NCBI RefSeq assembly: GCF_003432065.1
Contig: NZ_QWDE01000001.1
Location: 496,001 to 560,000, forward strand
From: Mucilaginibacter terrenus
GTDB taxonomy: Bacteria; Bacteroidota; Bacteroidia; Sphingobacteriales; Sphingobacteriaceae
DNA: 64,000 bases
Direction of reading: 5' to 3'
In this document: positions 36,288 to 44,323 of the stretch, piece by piece
Layout: each line of letters begins with the position of its first letter
How positions within the stretch are numbered: position 1 is the stretch's first letter
Translations under genes and position numbers: made by a program
The notes under the pieces: generated by a model
What the model was told of the DNA's origin: nothing
Seen by the model: only the letters and a program-made list of their open reading frames with translations
Databases searched by the model: none

Positions 36288-36842
36288 GTGAAACGGATTT
36301 TCTCGATATGCATCCTTTGTGTGCACCTGTTCTATACAGGCGGCTGCTTGCTTATCGTCCAATATTTCATCAATCGTTCCGAAGATCAGATGGTAAAACA
36401 GATCTACGAAAATAAAGTAGATGCCACACAGCTTATCCAGATAAAGCTACCGGTACACATGCCTGAAATACAGGATTGGCCCGATTATGAAAAAGTGCAG
36501 GGGCAAATTCAATTTAAAGATAACTACTACAATTATCTTGGCGTTAAAATGACAAGGGACACTATGTACCTTGTTTGTATTGCAAATGCTGTAAAAACAA
36601 GGTTGGCTAATTCTAATCTCATCGTAGCTAAAGATATTACAGATGTGCCATTAAGCAAAAAAGGTACTGAAGCACCAAATGCCAAGAAGGCAACCGGCGG
36701 TTTTGAATACCAGCCAGTCGCTTTTGAATATAACTACCTTGCGTTCTTCGAAACCTTGAAGGAACATGAGAACCCTATATCTACCTCTCTAACCGATCCG
36801 TATATCGAATCTCCCGGTAAGCCGCCAAACGCCGCTTGCTAA
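36288..36842 (+). CDS. Membrane-anchored or secreted protein of unknown function
   Basis: This 184-residue protein starts at GTG 36288. It has one N-terminal hydrophobic segment (about 3-28), which may be a signal anchor, and then a periplasmic domain of mixed structure ending in a Pro- and Asn-rich tail. The KVQGQIQFKDNYYNYLGVKM string is its most distinctive part. It was not assigned to a family. Confidence 0.7.
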   Translation: MKRIFSICILCVHLFYTGGCLLIVQYFINRSEDQMVKQIYENKVDATQLIQIKLPVHMPEIQDWPDYEKVQGQIQFKDNYYNYLGVKMTRDTMYLVCIANAVKTRLANSNLIVAKDITDVPLSKKGTEAPNAKKATGGFEYQPVAFEYNYLAFFETLKEHENPISTSLTDPYIESPGKPPNAAC

Positions 36843-36872
36843 CTCTCCAATATATTTGATTTTATAAGTATT

Positions 36873-36964
36873 TATCTAATGCATTTTTTGCTTCACAGCT
36901 TAAAGGCATAGTTATTTTCATCTTGCATTGCCATTAAGCATGCTGGTGAAAAGTGCATTAGATA
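36873..36964. repeat. 92-bp imperfect palindrome (MITE- or structured-RNA-like)
   Basis: Outer arms TATCTAATGCA (36873-36883) and TGCATTAGATA (36954-36964) are exact reverse complements. Inside them, GCTTAAAGGCA (36898-36908) and TGCCATTAAGC (36929-36939) pair at 10 of 11 positions. Partly paired CAC/GTG and T/A runs lie between the two stems. The element occupies about half of the 176-bp gap before the barrel gene at 37019. No target duplication was certain. Confidence 0.7.
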
Positions 36965-37018
36965 TATAATATGACGGTATATCTGTCCTATTGCTCTTAC
37001 CCTTTTTAATGAACTTTT

Positions 37019-37957
37019 ATGAAACACTTTCTACAATATACTTACAGGTATTGTATTGCTATAATCTTATTCCTGAGCGCTTTCCAAGCAGCAAATGCGC
37101 AAACAGAAAGCGACGCTTTAATGATACCTAAAAACTACTTCTGCGCGGCAGGTATCTACACCCACAACAGTTGGGATCAGTACTGGGAAGGTACACTTAA
37201 ACGCGAGAACCTTAATATGGGCACTGTCAGCAGCAACGTTTATGCCGTTGGCGGTAATTACGGCCTAAGTAATCGCATCAACCTGCTTGCTATGCTGCCG
37301 TTTGTAAAGTCTAACGCATCTGCCGGGACACTGCGCGGAGAGGATGGTTTGCAGGATATTAACCTTGCCGTAAAATGGATGGCTGTTCGCGAGCAACTTG
37401 GCAGCGGGCTGTTAAGCTTCCACGCTATATTATCTGGTGTTATACCGGTGCGTAAGTACCAGGCAGACTTCCAGCCGCTAGCCATCGGTATGCAAACCAA
37501 AAGCATTGCTTTACGCGGGTTGCTTAACTACCAGGTTGGTCGCTTGTTTGTTGCCGGTGGTGGTCAATACATCCGTAAGGATAACATTACTATTGACCGT
37601 GATGCTTATTATACTACCGAGATGCATTACACCAACCAGGTGGCTATGCCTAATGCAACAAATTTCTTGCTGAGTGCAGGTTTCCGCAGTCTAAAATTTA
37701 ATGCAGAGGCAACGCTTACCAGGTATACTTCTCTTAGCGGCTTTGATATTACCCGCAATAACATGCCGTTCCCAAGCAATAAAATGAACGCTACTGCTGC
37801 CGGTGCAATATTTAAATACATGTTCCAGAACATACAGGGACTGGAGTTTACCGCCGGTGGTAATTATGTGGTTGCTGGTCGTAATGTAGGTCAGAACTTA
37901 TCGGCTTTTGGCGGAGTGTACTACGTGTTTGCGGTGAAAAAGGAAAAAAGCAATTAA
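37019..37957 (+). CDS. Outer-membrane beta-barrel protein, cluster partner of a PAP2 lipoprotein
   Basis: This 312-residue protein has a signal peptide (cleavage near ANAQTESD). Its strand pattern alternates polar and aromatic residues and continues to the C-terminus, with repeats such as YGLSNRINLLAMLPFV and ending GGVYYVFAVKK. The layout resembles transporter-type barrels of the phenol-degradation MetA class (PF13557-like), but the match was not computed. It is followed by the PAP2 gene after 11 bp, so the two are coupled in one operon. Confidence 0.7.
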   Translation: MKHFLQYTYRYCIAIILFLSAFQAANAQTESDALMIPKNYFCAAGIYTHNSWDQYWEGTLKRENLNMGTVSSNVYAVGGNYGLSNRINLLAMLPFVKSNASAGTLRGEDGLQDINLAVKWMAVREQLGSGLLSFHAILSGVIPVRKYQADFQPLAIGMQTKSIALRGLLNYQVGRLFVAGGGQYIRKDNITIDRDAYYTTEMHYTNQVAMPNATNFLLSAGFRSLKFNAEATLTRYTSLSGFDITRNNMPFPSNKMNATAAGAIFKYMFQNIQGLEFTAGGNYVVAGRNVGQNLSAFGGVYYVFAVKKEKSN

Positions 37958-37968
37958 GAAGAACAGTT

Positions 37969-39513
37969 ATGAGAACAAGAATACTATATATATCAATACT
38001 AACAGCCGCTACAATATTTACAGGAGCGTGCAAGAAGGACATTACAGAACGGAATGAAACGTTTCCGGCATTATCGCCAGCAAACATTGATCTGAATGCC
38101 GATACCTGGTCGCCAATACTTACTGCATCGTCCACGTTTACCGTGGCTACTCCTGATGCGATAACCGCACCAAATTACATCGCGGACCTAAATGAGATTA
38201 AAAGCTATCAGAAAAACCTGACAGATGATCAGCGCGCAATAATAAAGTACTGGAGCGCAGGATCGGTGTTGCGTTGGAACGAAATATTGCGTGAGCTGGT
38301 TGCAAAACATAACCTACCTCCTTACCAAAATGATGACGGATCGTACCCGTTCCCAAGTGCGGCTAACCCCTTAGCTTATCCGCTGTTTCCGTTCTCTAAT
38401 CCGCCGTATGCTGCCCGTGCTTACGCCTATGTAAGTGCAGCGCAATACGATGCGTTGGTGCAGGCTTGGAAATTCAAAAAGCAATTTAATCGTGCGGCGC
38501 CTTACAAAAACGACGTAAACGTACAGGCACTTGTACCAAAGTCTGATCTGCCTTCGTACCCAAGCGAAGACGCGGTGGTAGCAGGGGTAACCTCCAAAAT
38601 GATGGAGTTATTATTCCCTGGTGACCTGGATTATATTCGTCAGAAAGTGGCTGAAGAAAAGCTTTACCGCATTATGGCCGGAGCAAACACACGGTCAGAC
38701 ATAGACGCGGGAGAGAATCTGGGCAGGCAGGTTGCCGATGTTTTTCTGGCTCGCGCCAGGGGCGATAAAGCCGGCGCTGCAATTGGTACACAAGCCGACT
38801 GGACAAACTTTGAAACTGTAGCTAAGGCAGCTGGTAATACGCCATGGATAAGTCTTGAAACACCGCATCGTCCGCCAATGTTGCCGTTATTTACAAAAGT
38901 AACGCCGTTCCTGTTCTCTACAACTACAGTTGCGGCAATACGCCCGCCGGCGCCTTACAAAGAAGGCTCTCCTGAATACGAAAAAGATCTCAAAGAAGTG
39001 ATGGCTATGAGCCAGGACAAGAGCCGCGAACACGAACGTGTTGTTGCTTTTTGGGCTGATGGAGTAGGTACCGCAACCCCTCCGGGGCATTGGAATACTA
39101 TAGCCGCTGAAGAGTTTGTAAAGCATAACTACAGCGAAGTACGGTGGGCGCGTAACCTGGCATTATTGAATATGGCAGAAATGGACGCTGCTATAGTTTG
39201 CTGGGATGCGAAGTACTATTACTTCAATCCACGTCCTACACAGATGATAGCCGGTATTAAAACGTTAACCGGCATTCCAAACTTCCCTTCGTATACCTCC
39301 GGTCACTCTAATTTCAGTGGCGCCGCTGCTACGGTGTTAGGCTATTTGGTGCCGGAACGCGCTAACGACTTTATGGTAATGGCCCAAGAGGCGGCAAAGT
39401 CAAGGCTTTGGGGCGCTATACACTATCGTAACGACTGTGAAGTGGGTTTAACAACCGGTATTAAAGTAGGGGAATACGCCGTAGCGCGAGCCAAAGCTGA
39501 CGGAGCAAACTAG
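37969..39513 (+). CDS. PAP2 / vanadium-haloperoxidase-like lipoprotein
   Basis: This 514-residue protein has a lipobox (IFTGAC, Cys 21). Its C-terminal third carries the full acid phosphatase/vanadium haloperoxidase signature: KYYYFNPRP (K-x6-RP), SYTSGHSNF in place of PSGH, and SRLWGAIHYRND (SR-x5-H-x3-D). All core residues are kept. The long N-terminal helical domain fits the bacterial vanadium-dependent haloperoxidase-like proteins better than small PAP2 phosphatases. Whether it oxidises halides or hydrolyses phosphate esters cannot be told. It would be anchored in the envelope. Confidence 0.88.
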   Translation: MRTRILYISILTAATIFTGACKKDITERNETFPALSPANIDLNADTWSPILTASSTFTVATPDAITAPNYIADLNEIKSYQKNLTDDQRAIIKYWSAGSVLRWNEILRELVAKHNLPPYQNDDGSYPFPSAANPLAYPLFPFSNPPYAARAYAYVSAAQYDALVQAWKFKKQFNRAAPYKNDVNVQALVPKSDLPSYPSEDAVVAGVTSKMMELLFPGDLDYIRQKVAEEKLYRIMAGANTRSDIDAGENLGRQVADVFLARARGDKAGAAIGTQADWTNFETVAKAAGNTPWISLETPHRPPMLPLFTKVTPFLFSTTTVAAIRPPAPYKEGSPEYEKDLKEVMAMSQDKSREHERVVAFWADGVGTATPPGHWNTIAAEEFVKHNYSEVRWARNLALLNMAEMDAAIVCWDAKYYYFNPRPTQMIAGIKTLTGIPNFPSYTSGHSNFSGAAATVLGYLVPERANDFMVMAQEAAKSRLWGAIHYRNDCEVGLTTGIKVGEYAVARAKADGAN

Positions 39514-39538
39514 TGGTCGAAATAGAGAGCGAATTAAA

Positions 39539-40339
39539 ATGAAAACGGAAGTAATTGTACACTACGTATTGCGTATAGCTATAGCCATGTGCTTTATTGG
39601 CCATGGAGCGTTTGGTGTTATTACCAAAGAAATTTGGTGTAACTATTTCGCCGTATTTGGTATAGACAAGGCAACTGCATACATGTTTATGCCTTGGGTA
39701 GGCAGTATAGATATACTGTTGGGCATTATAATGCTTTTTCACCCAAACAGGGCGGTTTGTTTCTGGCTGATTGGCTGGGGCGCAATTACCGCCTTTTTGA
39801 GGCCTATGTCTGGTGAGCCTTTTGCCGAGTTTATAGAACGTGCAGGAAATTTTGGAGCGCCTTTAGCACTAATAATTCTTTCAGGAAATTTCAACCCCCG
39901 TAGCCAGTTATTTACAAAGCTAGATCCCAATGCCCAGACCTCACCTGGTACTTTAGAAACTGTAAGCTATTGTTTAAAGGTTGTGGTTTTTATGTTGCTG
40001 ATGGGCCATGGCTGGCTGAACCTCCTGGAGAAAAAAGGACTTCTTAATCAATATGCTTCTCTCGGATTTGCTAATCCCGCTAAGGTCGCATTAATCGTTG
40101 GCGCATTTGAAGTCGCCGCGGCCTTTATCGTGCTTATAAAGCCCGTACGTTGGATGTTGCTTGTGCTATTTGTCTGGAAAGCCTCAACGGAACTTTTCTA
40201 TCCTCATTACGAACTGTTTGAGTGGATAGAAAGGGGAGGGAGTTACGGGTCAATACTGGCGCTTTGGTTTACACTAAAGCAAACGTCTGAGAAATTCAGT
40301 CCGACGCCTTTTAATAATCTAATTAACAAAATTTATTAA
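39539..40339 (+). CDS. DoxX-like integral membrane protein
   Basis: This 266-residue protein has about eight hydrophobic segments arranged as two similar four-helix halves. Each half carries an MGHGWLN or IGHGAFG glycine-histidine string, followed by helices and a W-rich segment. The pattern fits DoxX/DoxD-like membrane proteins, but the assignment is by appearance. It lies 25 bp after the PAP2 gene and 67 bp before a second barrel gene, so it belongs to the same cluster. A role in membrane redox or thiol chemistry is a guess from the family. Confidence 0.65.
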   Translation: MKTEVIVHYVLRIAIAMCFIGHGAFGVITKEIWCNYFAVFGIDKATAYMFMPWVGSIDILLGIIMLFHPNRAVCFWLIGWGAITAFLRPMSGEPFAEFIERAGNFGAPLALIILSGNFNPRSQLFTKLDPNAQTSPGTLETVSYCLKVVVFMLLMGHGWLNLLEKKGLLNQYASLGFANPAKVALIVGAFEVAAAFIVLIKPVRWMLLVLFVWKASTELFYPHYELFEWIERGGSYGSILALWFTLKQTSEKFSPTPFNNLINKIY

Positions 40340-40406
40340 TCAATTACACCGGTTAATCACCGGTACACAGTGAGTTCATACTCGCATTTACCTTTAATCT
40401 TAAATC

Positions 40407-41507
40407 ATGAAACTTACATACAAATTAATTGCAGGTACTGCTATAGCCTTATTTCTAAATAATACCGGTGCAAAAGCTCAGGGCTGCGTAGCTATTCGCG
40501 GGACCGGTGGCCTTTGTACTATGGCCGATCACCCGGATAGCTTAGGTTCTGAAGGAGCATGGTTGTTTAACAGCAACAGCCGTTATTACCGCTCTTACAA
40601 GCACTTCGTTGGCAGAGAAGAGCAAAAGCAGCGTATAGAACTTGGCACAAACGTAATTAATCATACATACGCTCAGGACCTTACGCTTACCCGCGTCTTT
40701 AACAACAGGTGGTCGGTGTCTTTAGATGTGCCTGTAATATCTAACAGCCGTTCATCTTTGTACGAGCATGGTGGTAAAGAACGCCGTACAACGCACTCTT
40801 TTGGCGTAGGTGATATCACTATTAAGGCATTTGCCTGGTTGCTTGATCCGCATAAATCAACAAAGGCCAACATCCAAGTAGGTTTGGGTTTAAAACTGCC
40901 TACAGGCTCTTACACTTATACCGATTATTTCTACAACACAGGCGCAAATGGCGCCCGTACTTTAGGGCCTGTAGATCAGTCAATTCAATTGGGTGACGGT
41001 GGTACAGGCATCACTGCAGATGTTAATGCATTTTACAACTTCTCACATAATTTCGGCCTGTACGGCACTTTTTACTACCTGATGAGTCCTCGTGAGGAAA
41101 ACGGTGTTTCTTCTGCACGTGGCAGCGCGCCAAGCGCTAAGGCTGTAGCCAACGGTAGTGATATCATGAGCGTTCCAGACCAGCTAAGCGCGAGGATTGG
41201 TGCAAATTACATGGCAGGTAAATGGAATTTCTCTGCCGGGGCACGGTACGAATGCCTTACTGCCAAAGATTTAGTAGGCGGAAGCAATGGTTTCCGCAGG
41301 CCTGGTTTTATCATTTCTGCCGAACCGGGTATAACCTACCGCCTGCACAAGTTCTCGGTTTACACTTTTGTTCCTGTTGCACTGGTGCGTAACCGTACAC
41401 AGAGCGTACCGGATAAAATTACAACCCAGCTAACTGGAATATATACCCAAGGCGATGCAGCATTTGCAGATTACGCCGTAAACATTGGTTTTTCGTTTAA
41501 ATTATAG
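40407..41507 (+). CDS. Outer-membrane beta-barrel protein, second in cluster
   Basis: This 366-residue protein has a signal peptide (cleavage near GAKAQGC). A Cys- and Gly-rich start (GCVAIRGTGGLCTMAD) follows, then barrel-like strands with aromatic ends, such as RYYRSYKHFVGREEQKQRI and LTLTRVFNNRWSVSLDVPVIS. It ends in NIGFSFKL, a typical barrel terminus with a final hydrophobic residue. Its general pattern resembles the barrel at 37019, though sequence similarity is low. A terminator ends the transcript soon after. Confidence 0.72.
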   Translation: MKLTYKLIAGTAIALFLNNTGAKAQGCVAIRGTGGLCTMADHPDSLGSEGAWLFNSNSRYYRSYKHFVGREEQKQRIELGTNVINHTYAQDLTLTRVFNNRWSVSLDVPVISNSRSSLYEHGGKERRTTHSFGVGDITIKAFAWLLDPHKSTKANIQVGLGLKLPTGSYTYTDYFYNTGANGARTLGPVDQSIQLGDGGTGITADVNAFYNFSHNFGLYGTFYYLMSPREENGVSSARGSAPSAKAVANGSDIMSVPDQLSARIGANYMAGKWNFSAGARYECLTAKDLVGGSNGFRRPGFIISAEPGITYRLHKFSVYTFVPVALVRNRTQSVPDKITTQLTGIYTQGDAAFADYAVNIGFSFKL

Positions 41508-41529
41508 TGTCGGTTTATTTTAAATTAGG

Positions 41530-41557
41530 AGCCGGGCGTAACGCACCCGGCTTTTTT
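41530..41557 (+). terminator. Terminator of the barrel-PAP2-DoxX-barrel cluster
   Basis: Arms AGCCGGG (41530-41536) and CCCGGCT (41546-41552) are followed by TTTTT. It closes the four-gene plus-strand cluster that starts at 37019. Confidence 0.85.
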
Positions 41558-41616
41558 ATTGGTTTGAAATGACTAACCAAATTGCTGAGCACAGTCAAAA
41601 TTGATATGTTTACCAA

Positions 41617-42084
41617 ATGAATACTGCCGAACAAAACTTTGCAGCGCTTGGCCTTAATTTGCCGCCCGCGCCAAAACCACTGGGCGTTTATAAACCTTGC
41701 CTTGTTGATGGGAAATATATCTATTTATCTGGCCATGGTACCGTTCAGGACGATGGCTCCCTTATAATAGGCCGTATTGGAGCCGATATGTCACCTGAAG
41801 AAGGAAAGGTAGCCGCAAGGCAAGTAGGCCTGGCCATGCTGGCTACTATTAAAGCTAACCTAGGCAGCCTGAATAAGGTAAAACGCGTGATTAAAGTACT
41901 GGGCATGGTCAATTGCACACCTGATTTTGAGAAGCATCCGTTCATCATCAATGGCGCAAGCGAACTGTTTGCAAAGGTTTGGGGCGAAGAGAACGGAATA
42001 GGCGTACGCAGCGCTGTTGGAATGGGATCATTGCCAGACAATATTCCTGTTGAAATAGAGGCACTGTTTGAATTAGCAGAGTAA
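41617..42084 (+). CDS. RidA (YjgF/UK114) family protein
   Basis: This 155-residue protein has the RidA-like fold. The conserved Arg that binds the substrate carboxylate lies in GVRSAVGMGSLPDNIPVEIEA near residue 130, after PFIINGASELFAKVWGEENG. RidA enzymes hydrolyse reactive enamines and imines made by PLP enzymes. The protein is longer than canonical RidA (about 128 residues) and fits a longer subgroup. It is encoded 5 bp before a PLP D-amino-acid enzyme, which could generate exactly such intermediates. Confidence 0.9.
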   Translation: MNTAEQNFAALGLNLPPAPKPLGVYKPCLVDGKYIYLSGHGTVQDDGSLIIGRIGADMSPEEGKVAARQVGLAMLATIKANLGSLNKVKRVIKVLGMVNCTPDFEKHPFIINGASELFAKVWGEENGIGVRSAVGMGSLPDNIPVEIEALFELAE

Positions 42085-42089
42085 TTATT

Positions 42090-43199
42090 ATGGCAACCGA
42101 TTGGTATACTATTAATAATGTGGCTGAACTGGATACCCCGGCTCTGGTGGTATACCCGGAACGTGTTCAATACAACATTGACCAGGTAAAAGGCATGGTA
42201 AGCGACGTGAGTAGGCTGCGTCCGCATATAAAGACACATAAAAGCCCGAACGTTACGGCCATGATGCTTAACGCAGGTATCAGTAAGTTCAAGTGTGCAA
42301 CCATAGCAGAAGCCGAGATGTTAGGTATTATCGGTGCACCTGATGTTTTATTCGCTTATCAGCCAAACGGACCAAAGTTAGCGCGGTTTGTTAAACTTTT
42401 GCAGACATATCCCTCAACCAGCTATTCATGTCTTGTTGATAACGCTGCAACTGCACAAGCTATATCAACAGCGGCTTTAAGCGCGGGTATTAATGTATCG
42501 GTATTTATTGATCTGAATGTTGGCATGAACCGCACCGGGATTGTACCACGGCGCGCGTTCGAGCTGTACCAGTTATTGATGAATACACGCGGTATAAAGC
42601 TGCTAGGCTTACATGCTTATGATGGGCATATACATGATGAGGATTTTTCCTTGCGTGAGCAGCGTTTTCATGAAGCAATTACGCCGGTTCTGAACCTGAA
42701 AGAAATCATTCTGGGGGCGGGATATGCCCCACCTATTATCATTGGCGGATCATCACCCACGTTGCCAATTGCCGTTCACTTGGAAGATATTGAGTGTAGT
42801 CCGGGTACGTTCGCATACTGGGACAAGGGTTACGAGAGTGCTTTTAAGGAGCAGCATTTCCAAACAGCAGCACTTGTAGTTGGCAGGATAATATCGCTGC
42901 CTGACGAAACAAAGATATGCATAGATATAGGTCATAAATCTGTATCGGCTGAAAACGAATTGAGCAAGCGCATCTATTTTCTAAATGCACCCACACTGTC
43001 GTTTGTAAGCCAAAGTGAAGAGCACCTTGTAGCAGAAGCGGGCAACGGGCACACCTATCAGGTTGGTGATGTTCTATACGGATTACCTTATCACATCTGC
43101 CCTACAGTAGCGGTTTATGAACGAGCTTATATTATAGAGAACAGGCAATTGAAGGGAGAGTGGCTTAATACCGCCCGTGATAGAAAGATCAACATATAA
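42090..43199 (+). CDS. PLP/zinc D-amino-acid lyase (D-threonine aldolase/D-serine dehydratase-like)
   Basis: This 369-residue fold-type III PLP enzyme starts with ELDTPALVVYPERVQYNI. It has the cofactor Lys in HIKTHKSPNV near residue 50, FKCATIAEAEML and a FIDLNVGMNRTGI strand. The C-terminal metal site reads GLPYHICPTVAVYE, with the His-x-Cys pair seen in zinc-dependent D-serine dehydratases, and IDIGHKSVSAENE lies before it. It should deaminate or cleave a D-beta-hydroxy amino acid. The exact substrate is uncertain. Confidence 0.88.
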   Translation: MATDWYTINNVAELDTPALVVYPERVQYNIDQVKGMVSDVSRLRPHIKTHKSPNVTAMMLNAGISKFKCATIAEAEMLGIIGAPDVLFAYQPNGPKLARFVKLLQTYPSTSYSCLVDNAATAQAISTAALSAGINVSVFIDLNVGMNRTGIVPRRAFELYQLLMNTRGIKLLGLHAYDGHIHDEDFSLREQRFHEAITPVLNLKEIILGAGYAPPIIIGGSSPTLPIAVHLEDIECSPGTFAYWDKGYESAFKEQHFQTAALVVGRIISLPDETKICIDIGHKSVSAENELSKRIYFLNAPTLSFVSQSEEHLVAEAGNGHTYQVGDVLYGLPYHICPTVAVYERAYIIENRQLKGEWLNTARDRKINI

Positions 43200-43208
43200 T
43201 ATCGACTG

Positions 43209-43224
43209 TTTACATTAATGTAAA
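43209..43224. promoter_or_regulatory. Perfect 16-bp palindrome TTTACATTAATGTAAA
   Basis: The palindrome lies in the 45-bp gap between the D-amino-acid enzyme gene and the dipeptidase gene, 21 bp before the dipeptidase ATG. Its size and symmetry fit a dimeric repressor site. No regulator gene is adjacent. It could control an internal promoter in the cluster. Confidence 0.5.
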
Positions 43225-43244
43225 TAGTTAAACAATAGCGAAGT

Positions 43245-44321
43245 ATGTTTACCATAGATGCCCATTTGGATCTTAGCATGAATGCTTTGGAATGGAACCG
43301 AGATCTTCGGCGACCTGTTGCAGAAATAAATGCCCGTGAAGAAGGCCTAACCGACAAGCCGGATCGTGGTTTAGGTACGGTGTCACTTCCGGAACTTCGT
43401 AAAGGAAACATCGGCTTGGTAGTGGCAACCCAAATAGGACGCTATGTAGCACCGGGTAATAAGCTACCCGGCTGGCATTCACCGGAACAGGCTTGGGCGC
43501 AAACGCAAGGGCAGGTAGCCTGGTATAATGCTGTGGAGGCAGCCGGCGAAATGACGCAAGTGACGGATCTTACCTCGCTTGATAAACATTTGGCGCTCTG
43601 GCTGAATGACGACATCGACAACTTGGCAAAACCGGTTGGGTATATCTTAAGCCTGGAAGGTGCAGATTCTATAGTCAACGTAAGTTACCTTGAACATGCT
43701 TATAACTACGGCTTGCGTGCTTTAGGTCCGGCTCATTATGGCCCTGGCAGGTATGCCAACGGTACAGACGCAACGGGTAAGATGGGTGATAACGGTTTGG
43801 AACTGCTTAAAGAGATGGAGCGGCTGAACATTATCCTGGATGCCACCCATTTATGTGATGATGCCTTTTGGCAAGCGTTAGACAATTTTGGAGGCCATGT
43901 TTGGGCCAGTCACAACAACTGCCGGGCCCTGGTTGATCATAACCGCCAGTTCACCGATGAAATGATAAAGGCGCTTGTTGAACGAGGTGCGGTGATTGGC
44001 GCAGCTTTAGACGCCTGGATGATGGTTCCCGGTTGGGTAAGGGGTAAGTCTACACCACGAGGGATGAATTGCAGTTTGGAGGTAATGGTGGATCATATTG
44101 ATCATATTTGCCAGATTGCCGGCAATACACTGCACGTGGGAATAGGAACAGACCTTGATGGCGCATTTGGTAAAGAGCAGTGCCCATATGACTTGGAAAC
44201 TATTGCAGACCTCCGGAAGGTCCCGCAGCTTTTAGAAAAGCGTGGGTATAGTGAAACGGATATCGAAAATATGATGCATGGTAATTGGCTGCGGTTTTTA
44301 AAGAATGCCTGGAAGCAATAA
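43245..44321 (+). CDS. Membrane dipeptidase, peptidase family M19
   Basis: This 358-residue zinc enzyme has the M19 metal ligands. These are IDAHLDLSMN at the N-terminus, the bridging Glu in LSLEGADSI near residue 143, the His in LDATHLCDDAFW near 198, the second His in VWASHNNCRALVDH near 220 and GIGTDLDGAFG near 300. M19 enzymes cleave dipeptides and often accept a D-residue at the C-terminal position. No signal peptide is present. It is coupled to the D-amino-acid enzyme upstream, and its stop codon lies 2 bp before the next start. Confidence 0.92.
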   Translation: MFTIDAHLDLSMNALEWNRDLRRPVAEINAREEGLTDKPDRGLGTVSLPELRKGNIGLVVATQIGRYVAPGNKLPGWHSPEQAWAQTQGQVAWYNAVEAAGEMTQVTDLTSLDKHLALWLNDDIDNLAKPVGYILSLEGADSIVNVSYLEHAYNYGLRALGPAHYGPGRYANGTDATGKMGDNGLELLKEMERLNIILDATHLCDDAFWQALDNFGGHVWASHNNCRALVDHNRQFTDEMIKALVERGAVIGAALDAWMMVPGWVRGKSTPRGMNCSLEVMVDHIDHICQIAGNTLHVGIGTDLDGAFGKEQCPYDLETIADLRKVPQLLEKRGYSETDIENMMHGNWLRFLKNAWKQ

Positions 44322-44323
44322 TT

